This document shows, piece by piece, positions 7,771 through 16,477 of a stretch of DNA of 64,000 nt (position 1 is its first letter; each line of letters starts with the position of its first letter). The position numbers and the translations under genes were made by a program. Origin of the DNA: Bacillus yapensis (GTDB lineage: Bacteria > Bacillota > Bacilli > Bacillales > Cytobacillaceae); contig NZ_SUND01000008.1 in the NCBI RefSeq assembly GCF_005280205.1, positions 124,001 through 188,000 on the forward strand. The letters run 5' to 3'. Below the pieces are notes generated by a model, which saw only the letters and a list, made by a program, of their open reading frames with translations, was not told the DNA's origin and did not search any database.

Positions 7771-10668
7771 ATGATAAAAACGATATCCTATGTGTATAAA
7801 AATACGGATGACCTTAAAAATTTAATAGAAGACAATGTCTTATATGAATATCCAAACATATTTATTCAAATCTTTTCTAGTAACATTGATTTAGTGGAGT
7901 TAGAAAAGATTCAAGAGACGATTCGTACTTCTCTTCCGCTTGCCAAAGTAATGGGATGCACGACTTCTGGAGACATCGTAGAAGGCAGCTTTGTTAAAGA
8001 GAAGATTAGTATTAGTTTTACCATTTTCGAAAAAACGAAAATAGATTCTTCTCTGTTTTATGTAAAAGACTACGAAAATATCCGTGAAATGGGAAAGAGC
8101 ATTGTAGCAAAACTATGTGGAGCGGATACGAAAGCTCTTATACTGTTTTCTTCTCCATCTTCGGTGGACCTACAGCCACTTCTTGATAGTATTGATGAGG
8201 AAAAGCAAGATATAACCTTAGCTGGTGGTATTGCTGGAGAAAAAGATTCCTTCCGAGAGGGTATTATCTTTAATGAAGAAGAATCGACAAATGAAGGGAT
8301 CGTTGCTGTGAGCTTGAATAACTCAGACTTACAGGTTCAGACGTTTACGAACTTTAAGTTTCAGGAAGTCGGAAAATCGTTCAAGATCACAAAGGCAATA
8401 GGTAATACGATCGTATCAATCGATAAGAAAAAGCCGAGTAAAGTACTTGAAAGCTATTTAGGAAAAGATTTTCTTGAGCAAATTAAGTTACAAAGAAATG
8501 ACTTTCCGTTTCTTCTAGGAACAAAAGACAAATCAACACCGATATGGATAACGAATCTGTTAGAAGATGGAACCGTAACAGTTAATCACCCAATTTCAGA
8601 AGGGGATAGCCTTGTTTTTGCCTATGCCCATTTAAAAGAGATTATTGACAATTCCCTTCGTGAACTAAAGAGATTATCGAAGCAGAACGTTGAGACCATT
8701 TTTGCGTATAATTGTTCATCTCGAAAAAGAATGCTTCACGAATTCGCTGCGGATGAAATGCGAATGCTTAATTCGATTGCGCCAACCAATGGTTTCTTTG
8801 CGAATGGGGAAATATCTACTGAAAATGGAAAGCCACAATTAGTCGGTCATGCTTTAACTTTTTTAGCATTGTCAGAGAATAAAAAGAAGCTATCGAATCG
8901 AAAAATTGATTTCCAATATCACATTCCAGATAGTGTGAAAACGATTGTTACCCTTACTCATTTAATGAGGGCGTCACAAGCGGATCTTGAGATTCTCAAT
9001 GATCATGCTCAAATTTCTGAGCAATATTATCGGTCATTATTTGATAATAATACAGACATTGTTTATTCCACTGACTTAGATGGAAACATATCAAGTGTGA
9101 ATCCTGCCTTTGAAAAATTATTAGGCTATAAAAAGGAAGAATTACTTGGAAAATCAGCCTTGAAGTACATAAATAAAGAGGATATTCCTAGAGTACGTAC
9201 GCACTTTTATAGCGCATTGAAAGGAAAAGAACAATATTACAACATCGAGGTAAGCTCGAAAACTGGAGAGAATAATCTTCTCCATTTGAAAAACATTCCG
9301 ATCACCGTGAATGGTGAATGTGTAGGAATTTACGGAATTGGACGGAATATTACCGAGCAGAAGAAAATAGAGGATAAAATCATTCAACTTGCCTACTATG
9401 ATCAGGATACTGGACTTCCTAATCGGATTCGATTCAGTGAGAGGCTAACTGAATTATTACAGAATGCAAAAAAGACAAAACGAAAGCTTGCTTTAATGGT
9501 AATAGACATGGACCGTTTTAAAATTATCAATGATAGTTTGGGGCATGATGCAGGTGACGAGATTTTAAAGGGAATTAGTGAACGGATTCAGGCTGCTATT
9601 CCCGGCGGAGCTTTTTTAGGAAGATTTAATGGTGACAAATTTACTTTAATTCTTTCGAAAAACGTATCGATAGAAGCAGTGATTAAAATAGCCAATTCAA
9701 TCCTTCGTCAAGTTGGGGCACCGATTCATTATTCCGGCCAAGAATTTTATGTATCTGCAAGCATTGGCGTTAGTCTCTACCCAACAGATGGTACCGACGA
9801 GATGACATTAATGAAAAATGCCGATATCGCCATGAATCGTTCCAAGTCTCAAGGCGGAAACAGGCTTACACTTTATTCGAATGATATGAATGAAGAAGCG
9901 CTAAAACGACTTGAGCTTGAAAGTTATTTAAGAAAAGCGTTACAAAAAGATGAGTTTTTCTTATGCTATCAACCATTAATTGATTTAAAGTCAGGAAAAC
10001 TATATGGTAGCGAAGCACTTATTCGCTGGAATCATCCTCTACTCGGTCTTGTATCTCCAGGTGATTTTATTCCATTGGCAGAAGAGACGGGATTAATTGA
10101 GGAAATTGGCAGCTGGGTATTACGGACCGCTTGTAAACAAAACAAGTTGTGGCAGCAAAAAGGGTTAAAAAATATAACAGTCTCGGTCAATGTTTCTGCT
10201 AATCAATTCCAGCAAACAAAATTTGTTGCAGAGGTAACTAGGGCATTAGAAAAATCAGGTCTAGAACCCAAATATTTGACCTTGGAATTGACTGAAAGCA
10301 CAATGCTACGCAATATTGACCATAGCATTGAAGTGATGAAATCCTTGCAAAAGCTAGGAGTACGTGTCTCGATTGATGATTTTGGAACAGGCTATTCATC
10401 CCTTAGCTACTTAAAGGATTTACCGATAGATCACTTGAAAATTGATCGTTCTTTTATCAATAATTTACGTATCGATACATCGGATATTGCCATTGTTAAA
10501 GCGATTATTACGATGAGTCATGGACTCGCAGTTAAGGTAGTCGCAGAGGGTGTTGAAACGGAAGAGCAAATCGAATTATTAAAGAAATTGAAATGCCATT
10601 ACGCACAAGGATTTTTCTTGCATCGCCCACTAACATCTGAAGATTTTGAGAAAGTTCTTATAGGTTAA
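7771..10668 (+). CDS. FIST-PAS-GGDEF-EAL cyclic-di-GMP signalling protein
   Basis: About 965 residues from the ATG at 7771, which follows a GGTGG site. Domains in order: FIST N (about 1-215, with MGCTTSGDIVEG), FIST C (about 220-385, with AYNCSSRKRM and NGFFANGEI), PAS (about 420-540), GGDEF (about 545-700) and EAL (about 720-965). The GGDEF signature reads GRFNGDKF, so the central Gly and Glu are lost and cyclase activity is unlikely. The EAL domain keeps SEALIRWNHP, NVSANQF, LELTES, DDFGTGYSSL, the KIDRSF lysine, AEGVET and AQGFF, so phosphodiesterase activity is likely. FIST is thought to sense a small intracellular ligand. No membrane segment is seen, so it is probably cytoplasmic. It sits where B. 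subtilis has wprA. Confidence 0.92.
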   Translation: MIKTISYVYKNTDDLKNLIEDNVLYEYPNIFIQIFSSNIDLVELEKIQETIRTSLPLAKVMGCTTSGDIVEGSFVKEKISISFTIFEKTKIDSSLFYVKDYENIREMGKSIVAKLCGADTKALILFSSPSSVDLQPLLDSIDEEKQDITLAGGIAGEKDSFREGIIFNEEESTNEGIVAVSLNNSDLQVQTFTNFKFQEVGKSFKITKAIGNTIVSIDKKKPSKVLESYLGKDFLEQIKLQRNDFPFLLGTKDKSTPIWITNLLEDGTVTVNHPISEGDSLVFAYAHLKEIIDNSLRELKRLSKQNVETIFAYNCSSRKRMLHEFAADEMRMLNSIAPTNGFFANGEISTENGKPQLVGHALTFLALSENKKKLSNRKIDFQYHIPDSVKTIVTLTHLMRASQADLEILNDHAQISEQYYRSLFDNNTDIVYSTDLDGNISSVNPAFEKLLGYKKEELLGKSALKYINKEDIPRVRTHFYSALKGKEQYYNIEVSSKTGENNLLHLKNIPITVNGECVGIYGIGRNITEQKKIEDKIIQLAYYDQDTGLPNRIRFSERLTELLQNAKKTKRKLALMVIDMDRFKIINDSLGHDAGDEILKGISERIQAAIPGGAFLGRFNGDKFTLILSKNVSIEAVIKIANSILRQVGAPIHYSGQEFYVSASIGVSLYPTDGTDEMTLMKNADIAMNRSKSQGGNRLTLYSNDMNEEALKRLELESYLRKALQKDEFFLCYQPLIDLKSGKLYGSEALIRWNHPLLGLVSPGDFIPLAEETGLIEEIGSWVLRTACKQNKLWQQKGLKNITVSVNVSANQFQQTKFVAEVTRALEKSGLEPKYLTLELTESTMLRNIDHSIEVMKSLQKLGVRVSIDDFGTGYSSLSYLKDLPIDHLKIDRSFINNLRIDTSDIAIVKAIITMSHGLAVKVVAEGVETEEQIELLKKLKCHYAQGFFLHRPLTSEDFEKVLIG

Positions 10669-10748
10669 AAAAAGCGCCAAGAGGTACTGCACCCCGAAAG
10701 CTAGAGTAAGAATCTAACTTTTGGGGTCACCACCGAACGGCGCTTTTT
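10669..10748. terminator. Bidirectional terminator containing a palindromic insert
   Basis: The outer stem AAAAAGCGCC (10669-10678) pairs with GGCGCTTTTT (10739-10748) between two convergent genes. The loop holds the 52-bp palindrome at 10683-10734 rather than a short tetraloop. The stem and T-runs on both sides should still work as a terminator in either direction. Confidence 0.85.
10683..10734. repeat. Palindromic mini-element with IS3-like ends
   Basis: The left half starts GGTACTGCACCCCGAAAG. The right half, read on the other strand, starts GGTGGTGACCCCAAAAG. From ACTGCACCCC the left half matches the terminal repeat of the IS at 43614-45071 at about 18 of 21 positions. It looks like the two ends of an IS3-type element joined with no coding region between them. 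A clear target duplication is not visible. It occupies the loop of an intrinsic terminator. Confidence 0.6.
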
Positions 10749-10749
10749 C

Positions 10750-11313
10750 TTATGATGTAAGCTTTTCGATAATCGTTCGTTTTCCATTATTCAGCGTGAA
10801 CTCGAAGCGATCGTTTTTCTTTTCATAATAGCAAAAATGATGCTGAATACTGCAAATATCCTCTTGATTATCAAAAATAATAAAATTCACACCTTCTTTG
10901 CGTTCTTCTTTGTTTAAGAAGGTGAGGTGATTGTAGCAGTAAATGCAGTCATACACGGAAAATTTTAATGAATTTAAATGAGTAACGAATTGATAAAAGG
11001 CATCATCTGAAATTTCCTCTAATAATCTTTCCAATGAGTAGATTAAATTTTTTCGAATACGGATTGTATCATTGTTTTTGAGCACAAGGATTTCATCTGT
11101 AAATGCAATTTTGCCTTCCTCAAATAAAACGCCTTTCCGAAAACGGTTATGACGGAATACTTCAATTTCCTGATGAAGGTATTCCTCTAGCAAGGAGGCT
11201 TCTTCGGTTTCATTTTCGAAAAAGACCCATTGTTCATTGATATACTCAACCGTCCCTTCGATAAAGGCGCGGGTTTGAAACTCGATTAGTTTTGAGCGCT
11301 GCTGTCTATTCAT
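10750..11313 (-). CDS. yisN: YisN family (DUF2777) protein
   Basis: 187 residues, soluble, rich in Glu, Phe and Tyr. The N-terminal RQQRSKLIEFQTRAFIEGTVEYINEQWVFF and the Cys pair in DCIYCYNHL are the main landmarks. It is assigned to DUF2777/YisN by this pattern and by its place just upstream of, and divergent from, asnO as in B. subtilis. No enzymatic motif is visible and function is unknown. It converges on the preceding gene with a shared terminator. Confidence 0.72.
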   Translation of the reverse strand: MNRQQRSKLIEFQTRAFIEGTVEYINEQWVFFENETEEASLLEEYLHQEIEVFRHNRFRKGVLFEEGKIAFTDEILVLKNNDTIRIRKNLIYSLERLLEEISDDAFYQFVTHLNSLKFSVYDCIYCYNHLTFLNKEERKEGVNFIIFDNQEDICSIQHHFCYYEKKNDRFEFTLNNGKRTIIEKLTS

Positions 11314-11582
11314 CCTTTACCTCCAAAAAGAAAAACCCCTATGTTTTTCAGGTTCAGACTGGGTGTTTTGAAATTAAGGCATGTTACTTTCAGGTTTTAC
11401 GAAAAAAACATAAACGGCCTTAATTTAAAATATCGATGCCTCAACATTTGTTGTAGACATTTTCCAATTTTTTTAAACCGTGATTTTAAATTTAGGACAA
11501 TTAACCAATTTTTGAGCCCAGCATAAGATACAACTAAGCTTATGTGAAAAGACACACGTTCAGTAACGAAAGGATGATAACA

Positions 11583-13433
11583 ATGTGTGGAATAACAGGC
11601 TGGGTAGACTTCGGAAAAAATCTACAAGTTGAAACGGAAACGATACGTACAATGACAGAAACATTAGCGAAACGCGGTCCTGATGACACAAATATTTGGA
11701 CAGACACACATGTAGGATTAGGTCACAAAAGACTGATCGTGGTCGATGCGGCAGGCGGTAGACAGCCGATGCAAAGAGACAAGAACGGATACCGTTACAT
11801 TATTTGTTACAATGGTGAACTGTACAATACGGAAGAAATACGCAAAGAGCTACTAATAAAAGGATATTCCTTTCAAGGTCATTCGGATACAGAAGTTCTG
11901 TTATCAGCCTATATAGAATGGGAAGAAAAATGCGTGGATTTTTTAAATGGGATATTCGCCTTTGCAATTTGGGATGAAAGAAAGCAACAATTGTTTGTGG
12001 CAAGAGACCGTTTAGGGGTAAAACCACTATTTTATGCTGAATTGCCAAAAGGATTTATTTTTGCTTCGGAAATAAAGGCAATATTAGCTCATCCAGATAT
12101 GAAGACAGAAATTGATCGAGACGGTTTATCGGAAATATTTGCTTTAGGGCCATCGAGGTCTCCTGGTAGTGGGGTTTTTAAAGGGGTTCGTGAATTGCGT
12201 CCAGGTCATGCATTAACACTTTCATCGAGCAACGGTTTAAAGATTTGGCGTTATTGGAATGTAAAAAGTGAAAAGCACGAGGACTCGATTGAAGAAACAA
12301 TTGAAAAAGTACGGTTTTTATTTACGGACGCGGTTGAAAGACAGCTTGTTTCAGATGTCCCATTATGTACGTTCTTATCCGGTGGAGTGGATTCCAGTGC
12401 TATTACGGCGATTGCTGCGATGGAGTATGAGCGGACAGGAAAAGGGAAGCTCCACACCTATTCAATCGATTATGAGGGAAATGACCAATTTTTCAAAGCA
12501 AATGAATTCCAGCCAAACTCAGATGCAGCCTTTATCCAGCAAATGACCCAAGAGTTTAACACGGTTCATCATAATTGTGTCATTTCACAGGATGACTTGG
12601 CGGGCTATTTAAGAGAGGCTTTACATGTTAGAGATATTCCTGGGATGGCTGATATTGATTCCTCCTTGCTTTGGTTCTGTCGCGAAATCAAAAAGGATTT
12701 CGTTGTGAGTTTGTCTGGTGAGTGTGCAGATGAGATTTTTGGTGGCTATCCATGGTTTTATCGCCCAGAGGATTTGCAAAGACAGGGATTTCCTTGGATG
12801 CGGTCGATTAACGAACGACAAAGCCTGTTAAAAGGGGATTGGCAGCAAAAGCTACAGCTTGAAGATTATATGATGGCGAAATTTAAAGAAACTGTTGCTG
12901 AGACACCGCGTCTAGAGGGTGAAAGTGAGTTAGATGCCGGTCGCAGAGAACTTTTTTACTTAAATATGATTTGGTTTATGACAACGTTATTGGATCGTAA
13001 AGATCGGATGAGTATGGGTGCAAGTCTTGAGGTACGCGTACCGTTTGCAGACCATCGTTTGGTGGAGTATGTGTGGAATATTCCATGGGAGATGAAGACG
13101 TACGGCAATCGGGAAAAAGGCTTGTTGAGGAAGGCTCTTGAGGATGTTTTGCCACATGACGTGCTGTATCGTAAAAAGAGCCCTTATCCGAAAACGCATA
13201 ATCCGAAATATACGGCTGTGGTTAAGGGGATGCTGGGGGATATTATGAAGAACCGTAGCTCAGTTCTGTATGAGTTTTTCAATGAGGAGAAGCTCCGGGG
13301 GATTATCGAGTCAGAAGGAGCGTCTTTCAAGGAGCCATGGTTCGGTCAGTTGATGACAGGCCCTCAGTTGTTGGCGTACTTGGTGCAACTTGACATTTGG
13401 TTTGAGGAGTACGGCATTCAGATCGTGGATTGA
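11583..13433 (+). CDS. asnO: Glutamine-hydrolysing asparagine synthetase AsnO
   Basis: 616 residues. The start is set at the ATG encoding MCGITGW, because the N-terminal Cys must be exposed as the glutaminase nucleophile; AAAGGATGA lies upstream, and longer in-frame starts would bury it. Class II glutamine amidotransferase domain: residues 1 to ~210 (RGPD, GHKRL, YNGELYN). Asparagine synthetase domain: from ~235, with the PP-loop SGGVDSSAI and later LSGECADEIFGGYPWF. It makes Asn from Asp, Gln and ATP. In B. subtilis AsnO is expressed during sporulation; here a weak CATAAGAT element lies upstream, not strong enough to call sigma-E. A hairpin terminator follows. Confidence 0.94.
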   Translation: MCGITGWVDFGKNLQVETETIRTMTETLAKRGPDDTNIWTDTHVGLGHKRLIVVDAAGGRQPMQRDKNGYRYIICYNGELYNTEEIRKELLIKGYSFQGHSDTEVLLSAYIEWEEKCVDFLNGIFAFAIWDERKQQLFVARDRLGVKPLFYAELPKGFIFASEIKAILAHPDMKTEIDRDGLSEIFALGPSRSPGSGVFKGVRELRPGHALTLSSSNGLKIWRYWNVKSEKHEDSIEETIEKVRFLFTDAVERQLVSDVPLCTFLSGGVDSSAITAIAAMEYERTGKGKLHTYSIDYEGNDQFFKANEFQPNSDAAFIQQMTQEFNTVHHNCVISQDDLAGYLREALHVRDIPGMADIDSSLLWFCREIKKDFVVSLSGECADEIFGGYPWFYRPEDLQRQGFPWMRSINERQSLLKGDWQQKLQLEDYMMAKFKETVAETPRLEGESELDAGRRELFYLNMIWFMTTLLDRKDRMSMGASLEVRVPFADHRLVEYVWNIPWEMKTYGNREKGLLRKALEDVLPHDVLYRKKSPYPKTHNPKYTAVVKGMLGDIMKNRSSVLYEFFNEEKLRGIIESEGASFKEPWFGQLMTGPQLLAYLVQLDIWFEEYGIQIVD

Positions 13434-13449
13434 GGTTTGGGGGTTTTAG

Positions 13450-13497
13450 AGGACAACGTGCTGCTCGGGCTTTTGGCGAGGGGACGTTGTCCTTTTT
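13450..13497 (+). terminator. Terminator of asnO
   Basis: AGGACAACGT pairs with ACGTTGTCCT across a GC-rich loop and is followed by TTTTT. Confidence 0.85.
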
Positions 13498-13517
13498 GGT
13501 GTTTGTAGGAAGAACAG

Positions 13518-13556
13518 AAGGGCAACTTTCTCCATTTGGGGGAGGATGCCTTTTTT
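13518..13556 (+). terminator. Second, weaker hairpin with T-run
   Basis: AAGGGCA...TGCCTT forms the outer arms, CTCC...GGAG forms an inner pairing, and TTTTTT follows. It may be a back-up terminator for asnO. Confidence 0.5.
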
Positions 13557-13567
13557 GGGTGGTTGAG

Positions 13568-13860
13568 TGACAGATTTCAGTGCTGGATAGGAATTTTGTC
13601 AGTTAAATAGAGAATGAGTGACAGATCTCAGTGGCTGAAAAGGAATTCTGTCAGTTAAGTAGAGAATGAGTGACAGATTTCAGTGGCGGGAAAGGAATTT
13701 TGTCAGTTAAGCAGAGAATGAGTGACAGATTTCAGTGAACGGAAAAAAATTTTGTCAGTTAAGTAGAGAATGAGTGACAGATTTCAGTGACCGGAAAAAA
13801 ATTTTGTCAGTTAAGTAGAGAATGAGTGACAAACTACAGCTGCTGATAGAAAGTTTGTCA
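13568..13860. repeat. 52-bp tandem repeat array B
   Basis: TGACA occurs at 13568, 13619, 13671, 13723, 13775 and 13827. TGTCA occurs at 13597, 13649, 13701, 13753, 13805 and 13856. The five TGTCA-to-TGACA distances are all 22 bp (TGTCA-N17-TGACA) and the inner TGACA-to-TGTCA distances are 30 bp, giving 52-bp units; the edge units are 1 bp shorter. Sequence between the motifs (GATTTCAGTG, GTTAAGTAGAGAATGAG) is unrelated to array A, but the skeleton and period are the same. No gene is seen in 13434-13886. Confidence 0.92.
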
Positions 13861-13886
13861 CTCAACCATAGAATATTCAAATGAAG

Positions 13887-14801
13887 TTAGTTTTCATAGT
13901 GAGTTGCTTTACCTTGAGCAGAAGAAGTAAGGTTTTTCTTAAGTATCCTTAATAGCGTTCTATAAGTTATTACTCCATTACACCACTCATAAATACCAGA
14001 AGAGGTAACTTTCCTCTCTGGAAGAAGCAACTTGAATTCTTTCACGCTTCGGAGCACTGCAACTTCGACGCTTTCCGTATATGAACAACTATTACAAGCG
14101 AGTTTTCCATACTTATTTAACACGGGGTATATCGATGTTCCACACTTACAACAAAATATCCCCTTCCTTAACTCACTATATTCATATTTTGGTAGGTTTG
14201 AGTTTGGGTAGCTAGGACGAGTATCTGATAGGATATGTTCAACAAGCTTTGTGTATTTCGTGCCTGGATTTGAGGTGTCCATTTGTAGTTTTTCGATGAA
14301 TTTTTCAAGTTGAGTCGGTAAAATAATCGCGGGATTTTGAGGGGCATTGTACAAGGTAAAATGAGGATTTATAAAAATGAGATATGGTTTGATGGGGATA
14401 TTGTATTTCCGTTCCAGTAAATATCGTCTCAATAATGTATCGCAACGAGTTAGTTGATGATAAGGATTTTTGATTTCTGTACCATTAGTAGTTTTCCACG
14501 TTTCTCCATCTACAATAAAGTCTCCTTCAAAATTTTTAATGTCAAAAAGATACAAACCATCTTTCGAGCATCCCAAAGAATCAATCTGAAAAAGTGAATT
14601 ATTTTGCTCGAGGAGAAGGTCATTTAAAAAAGATATGTCCTTCAGATGGGTTTCCATCAACTTGTCAAACTTGACTTCACCTTCGTATCCTTTTTCAAGA
14701 CCTACATAATACTGTTTTTCTTTTTCAGTTAAGTTTTTTCTCGGGGATAAAGCACGAAGAATCAACAATTCAGGAGACTCGCTACGGGGTTTTAAAATCA
14801 A
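13887..14801 (-). CDS. NERD domain protein with C-terminal zinc ribbon
   Basis: 304 residues, cytoplasmic. The nuclease-related NERD domain spans about residues 35-150: the GYEGEVKFDKLM entry helix, FQIDSLGCSKDGLYLFDIKNFEGDF with the D-x-K-type core (DIKNF), and NPYHQLTRCDTLLRRYL. A zinc-ribbon-like segment follows near residues 217-238 (CCKCG...CNSC). After it a helical tail ends the protein. NERD proteins are predicted nucleases of the restriction-endonuclease fold, with no settled cellular role in Bacillus. It lies between repeat array B and a divergent GH13 gene, at a break from B. subtilis gene order. Confidence 0.82.
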   Translation of the reverse strand: MILKPRSESPELLILRALSPRKNLTEKEKQYYVGLEKGYEGEVKFDKLMETHLKDISFLNDLLLEQNNSLFQIDSLGCSKDGLYLFDIKNFEGDFIVDGETWKTTNGTEIKNPYHQLTRCDTLLRRYLLERKYNIPIKPYLIFINPHFTLYNAPQNPAIILPTQLEKFIEKLQMDTSNPGTKYTKLVEHILSDTRPSYPNSNLPKYEYSELRKGIFCCKCGTSIYPVLNKYGKLACNSCSYTESVEVAVLRSVKEFKLLLPERKVTSSGIYEWCNGVITYRTLLRILKKNLTSSAQGKATHYEN

Positions 14802-14977
14802 ACAATCACAACCTTTCGTAATTTATGTCTTTCGGAATTTATAATACCATGTCCTTTACAGAAACTAGTCTATGAAATATGTCTATTTTTAGGAAACCCA
14901 AACAACGATTCAGTTGACTCCCCAGGTTAGTAGAGATAATCTTATAGAAGAATAACAAATGCAGAGGAGAAACGCGG

Positions 14978-16444
14978 ATGAAAAAGCGGTTACTATTCAT
15001 TTTAATCCCGTTGCTTCTTTTTTATGGACTTCCTAGTGAAGCGGCTGAAAAAGAAGTACGTACGTGGCAGGATGAAACCATTTACTACATAAACATTGAT
15101 CGGTTTAACAATAATGATTTTTCCATCGACCAGGATGTGGAGGCAAACGATCCAAATAAATATCATGGTGGCGATTTTCAAGGGATAATCGACAGATTGG
15201 ATTACATAAAAGATATGGGCTTCACAACGATCAGCTTGTCTTCCATTTTTGATAATGAAGACGATGGTTATCACGGCAATTGGACGAAGGACTTTCAAGC
15301 GATTGAGGAGCACTTCGGTTCACTGGAAAAATTCAAAGAGCTTGTAACAGAAGCACATAAAAAGGATATGAAGGTACTCGTTGACTTTAATGCCAATCAC
15401 GTTGGACCAAACCATCCATGGTTAAAGGATGCTGAGAAGAAAGATTGGTTCCACCCTGAGCAGAACACGAATCTTGAAACTAGCTGGGTTGAAGGATTAC
15501 CTGATTTAGCCCAAGAAAACCCAGATGTACAAAACTATTTAATAGATACTGCGAAATATTGGATCGAAGAAACCGATATTGATGGCTATCGTCTTGAAAA
15601 TGTTGAATATGTACCGGTAGCCTTTTGGCAGGAGTTTACGAGTTCACTTAAGCAGGTAAAAAAAGATTTCTATTTACTTGGGGATCTTCGCTCTGAAAAT
15701 GAATCAATTATCTCAAAATATGAGGATGCAGGAATGGATGTCTTCTTCAATTACTCTATCAATAAAGAGTTAAGAGCGGCATTTGTTCAGCCTGATCAAC
15801 CATTATCAATCGACCACTCAAGACCAGTTGCAGGATTTATGGATAATAACCATATGCATCGATTTACAAGAGATTCAATTGAAATTAATCAACATCCTGG
15901 ACCGCGTTGGAGATTGGCATTGACTTACCTATACACGACTCCGGGTGTACCTTTTGTTTTTTACGGTAGTGAAATAGCTTTGGATGGCGGAGAAGAGCCT
16001 GATAATCTACGCCAAATGGATTTTAGAACAGATAAGGAATTAATCGAATTCATTACGAGTATTGCTAGTGTTCGCCAACAGTTACCTTCCCTAAGAAAAG
16101 GCGAGATGGAAGTCTTGTATGCGAAAGATGGAATGACTGTTTACAAGCGGGAGCATAATGGGGAAATTTCTGTTGTTGCCATTAACAATACAACGAAATC
16201 TCAATCTGTTACGATTTCATCGTCAGAATTAGAAGATGACAAGGAATTACGTGGTTTGCTTAACGACGATATGGTAAGAAGTGAGAACGGGGAATATCAT
16301 ATTATTCTTGACCGGGAAGAAGCAGAAATTTATTTGCTGGCTGAAAAAACGGGACTGAATATCCCATTTATAGTAGCTACAGCAGGAGTTGTTGTCCTGT
16401 TCATAGGATTTCTGTTTTTACTAAAAAGGAAAGCACGGAAATAG
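14978..16444 (+). CDS. Membrane-anchored GH13 (alpha-amylase-like) protein, probable pseudoenzyme
   Basis: 488 residues. A signal peptide (1 to ~23, cut near SEAAEK), a GH13 barrel (about 30-380), a C-terminal beta domain, then a transmembrane helix (IPFIVATAGVVVLFIGFLFLL) and a KRKARK stop-transfer end, so it should be anchored outside the cell. GH13 region I is DFNANHVG. Region II reads DGYRLENVEYVP, with Glu where the nucleophile Asp belongs. Region III reads LLGDLRSEN, with Asp in place of the acid/base Glu. Region IV reads GFMDNNHMHRF, where family members have DNHD. All three catalytic carboxylates are thus changed, though the fold and flanking residues are kept. Glycan binding without hydrolysis, or altered chemistry, is possible. 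Confidence 0.85.
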   Translation: MKKRLLFILIPLLLFYGLPSEAAEKEVRTWQDETIYYINIDRFNNNDFSIDQDVEANDPNKYHGGDFQGIIDRLDYIKDMGFTTISLSSIFDNEDDGYHGNWTKDFQAIEEHFGSLEKFKELVTEAHKKDMKVLVDFNANHVGPNHPWLKDAEKKDWFHPEQNTNLETSWVEGLPDLAQENPDVQNYLIDTAKYWIEETDIDGYRLENVEYVPVAFWQEFTSSLKQVKKDFYLLGDLRSENESIISKYEDAGMDVFFNYSINKELRAAFVQPDQPLSIDHSRPVAGFMDNNHMHRFTRDSIEINQHPGPRWRLALTYLYTTPGVPFVFYGSEIALDGGEEPDNLRQMDFRTDKELIEFITSIASVRQQLPSLRKGEMEVLYAKDGMTVYKREHNGEISVVAINNTTKSQSVTISSSELEDDKELRGLLNDDMVRSENGEYHIILDREEAEIYLLAEKTGLNIPFIVATAGVVVLFIGFLFLLKRKARK

Positions 16445-16477
16445 AAAAATGCAAGAGGGCATCCTCTTGCATTTTTT
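16445..16477. terminator. Bidirectional terminator
   Basis: A near-perfect stem AAAAATGCAAGAGG / CCTCTTGCATTTTT with a GCAT loop lies between the convergent GH13 and flavodoxin genes. Confidence 0.92.

Noticed and set aside
11341-11526. 61-codon ORF upstream of asnO
   Set aside because: No ribosome binding site, biased A+T composition, no recognisable protein pattern.
11450-11580. Sigma-E promoter of asnO
   Set aside because: CATAAGAT has two mismatches and no matching -35 at the right spacing.
13568-13860. TnrA/GlnR operator cluster (TGTNA-N7-TNACA)
   Set aside because: The inverted pentamers are 17 bp apart, not 7, and no promoter is near.
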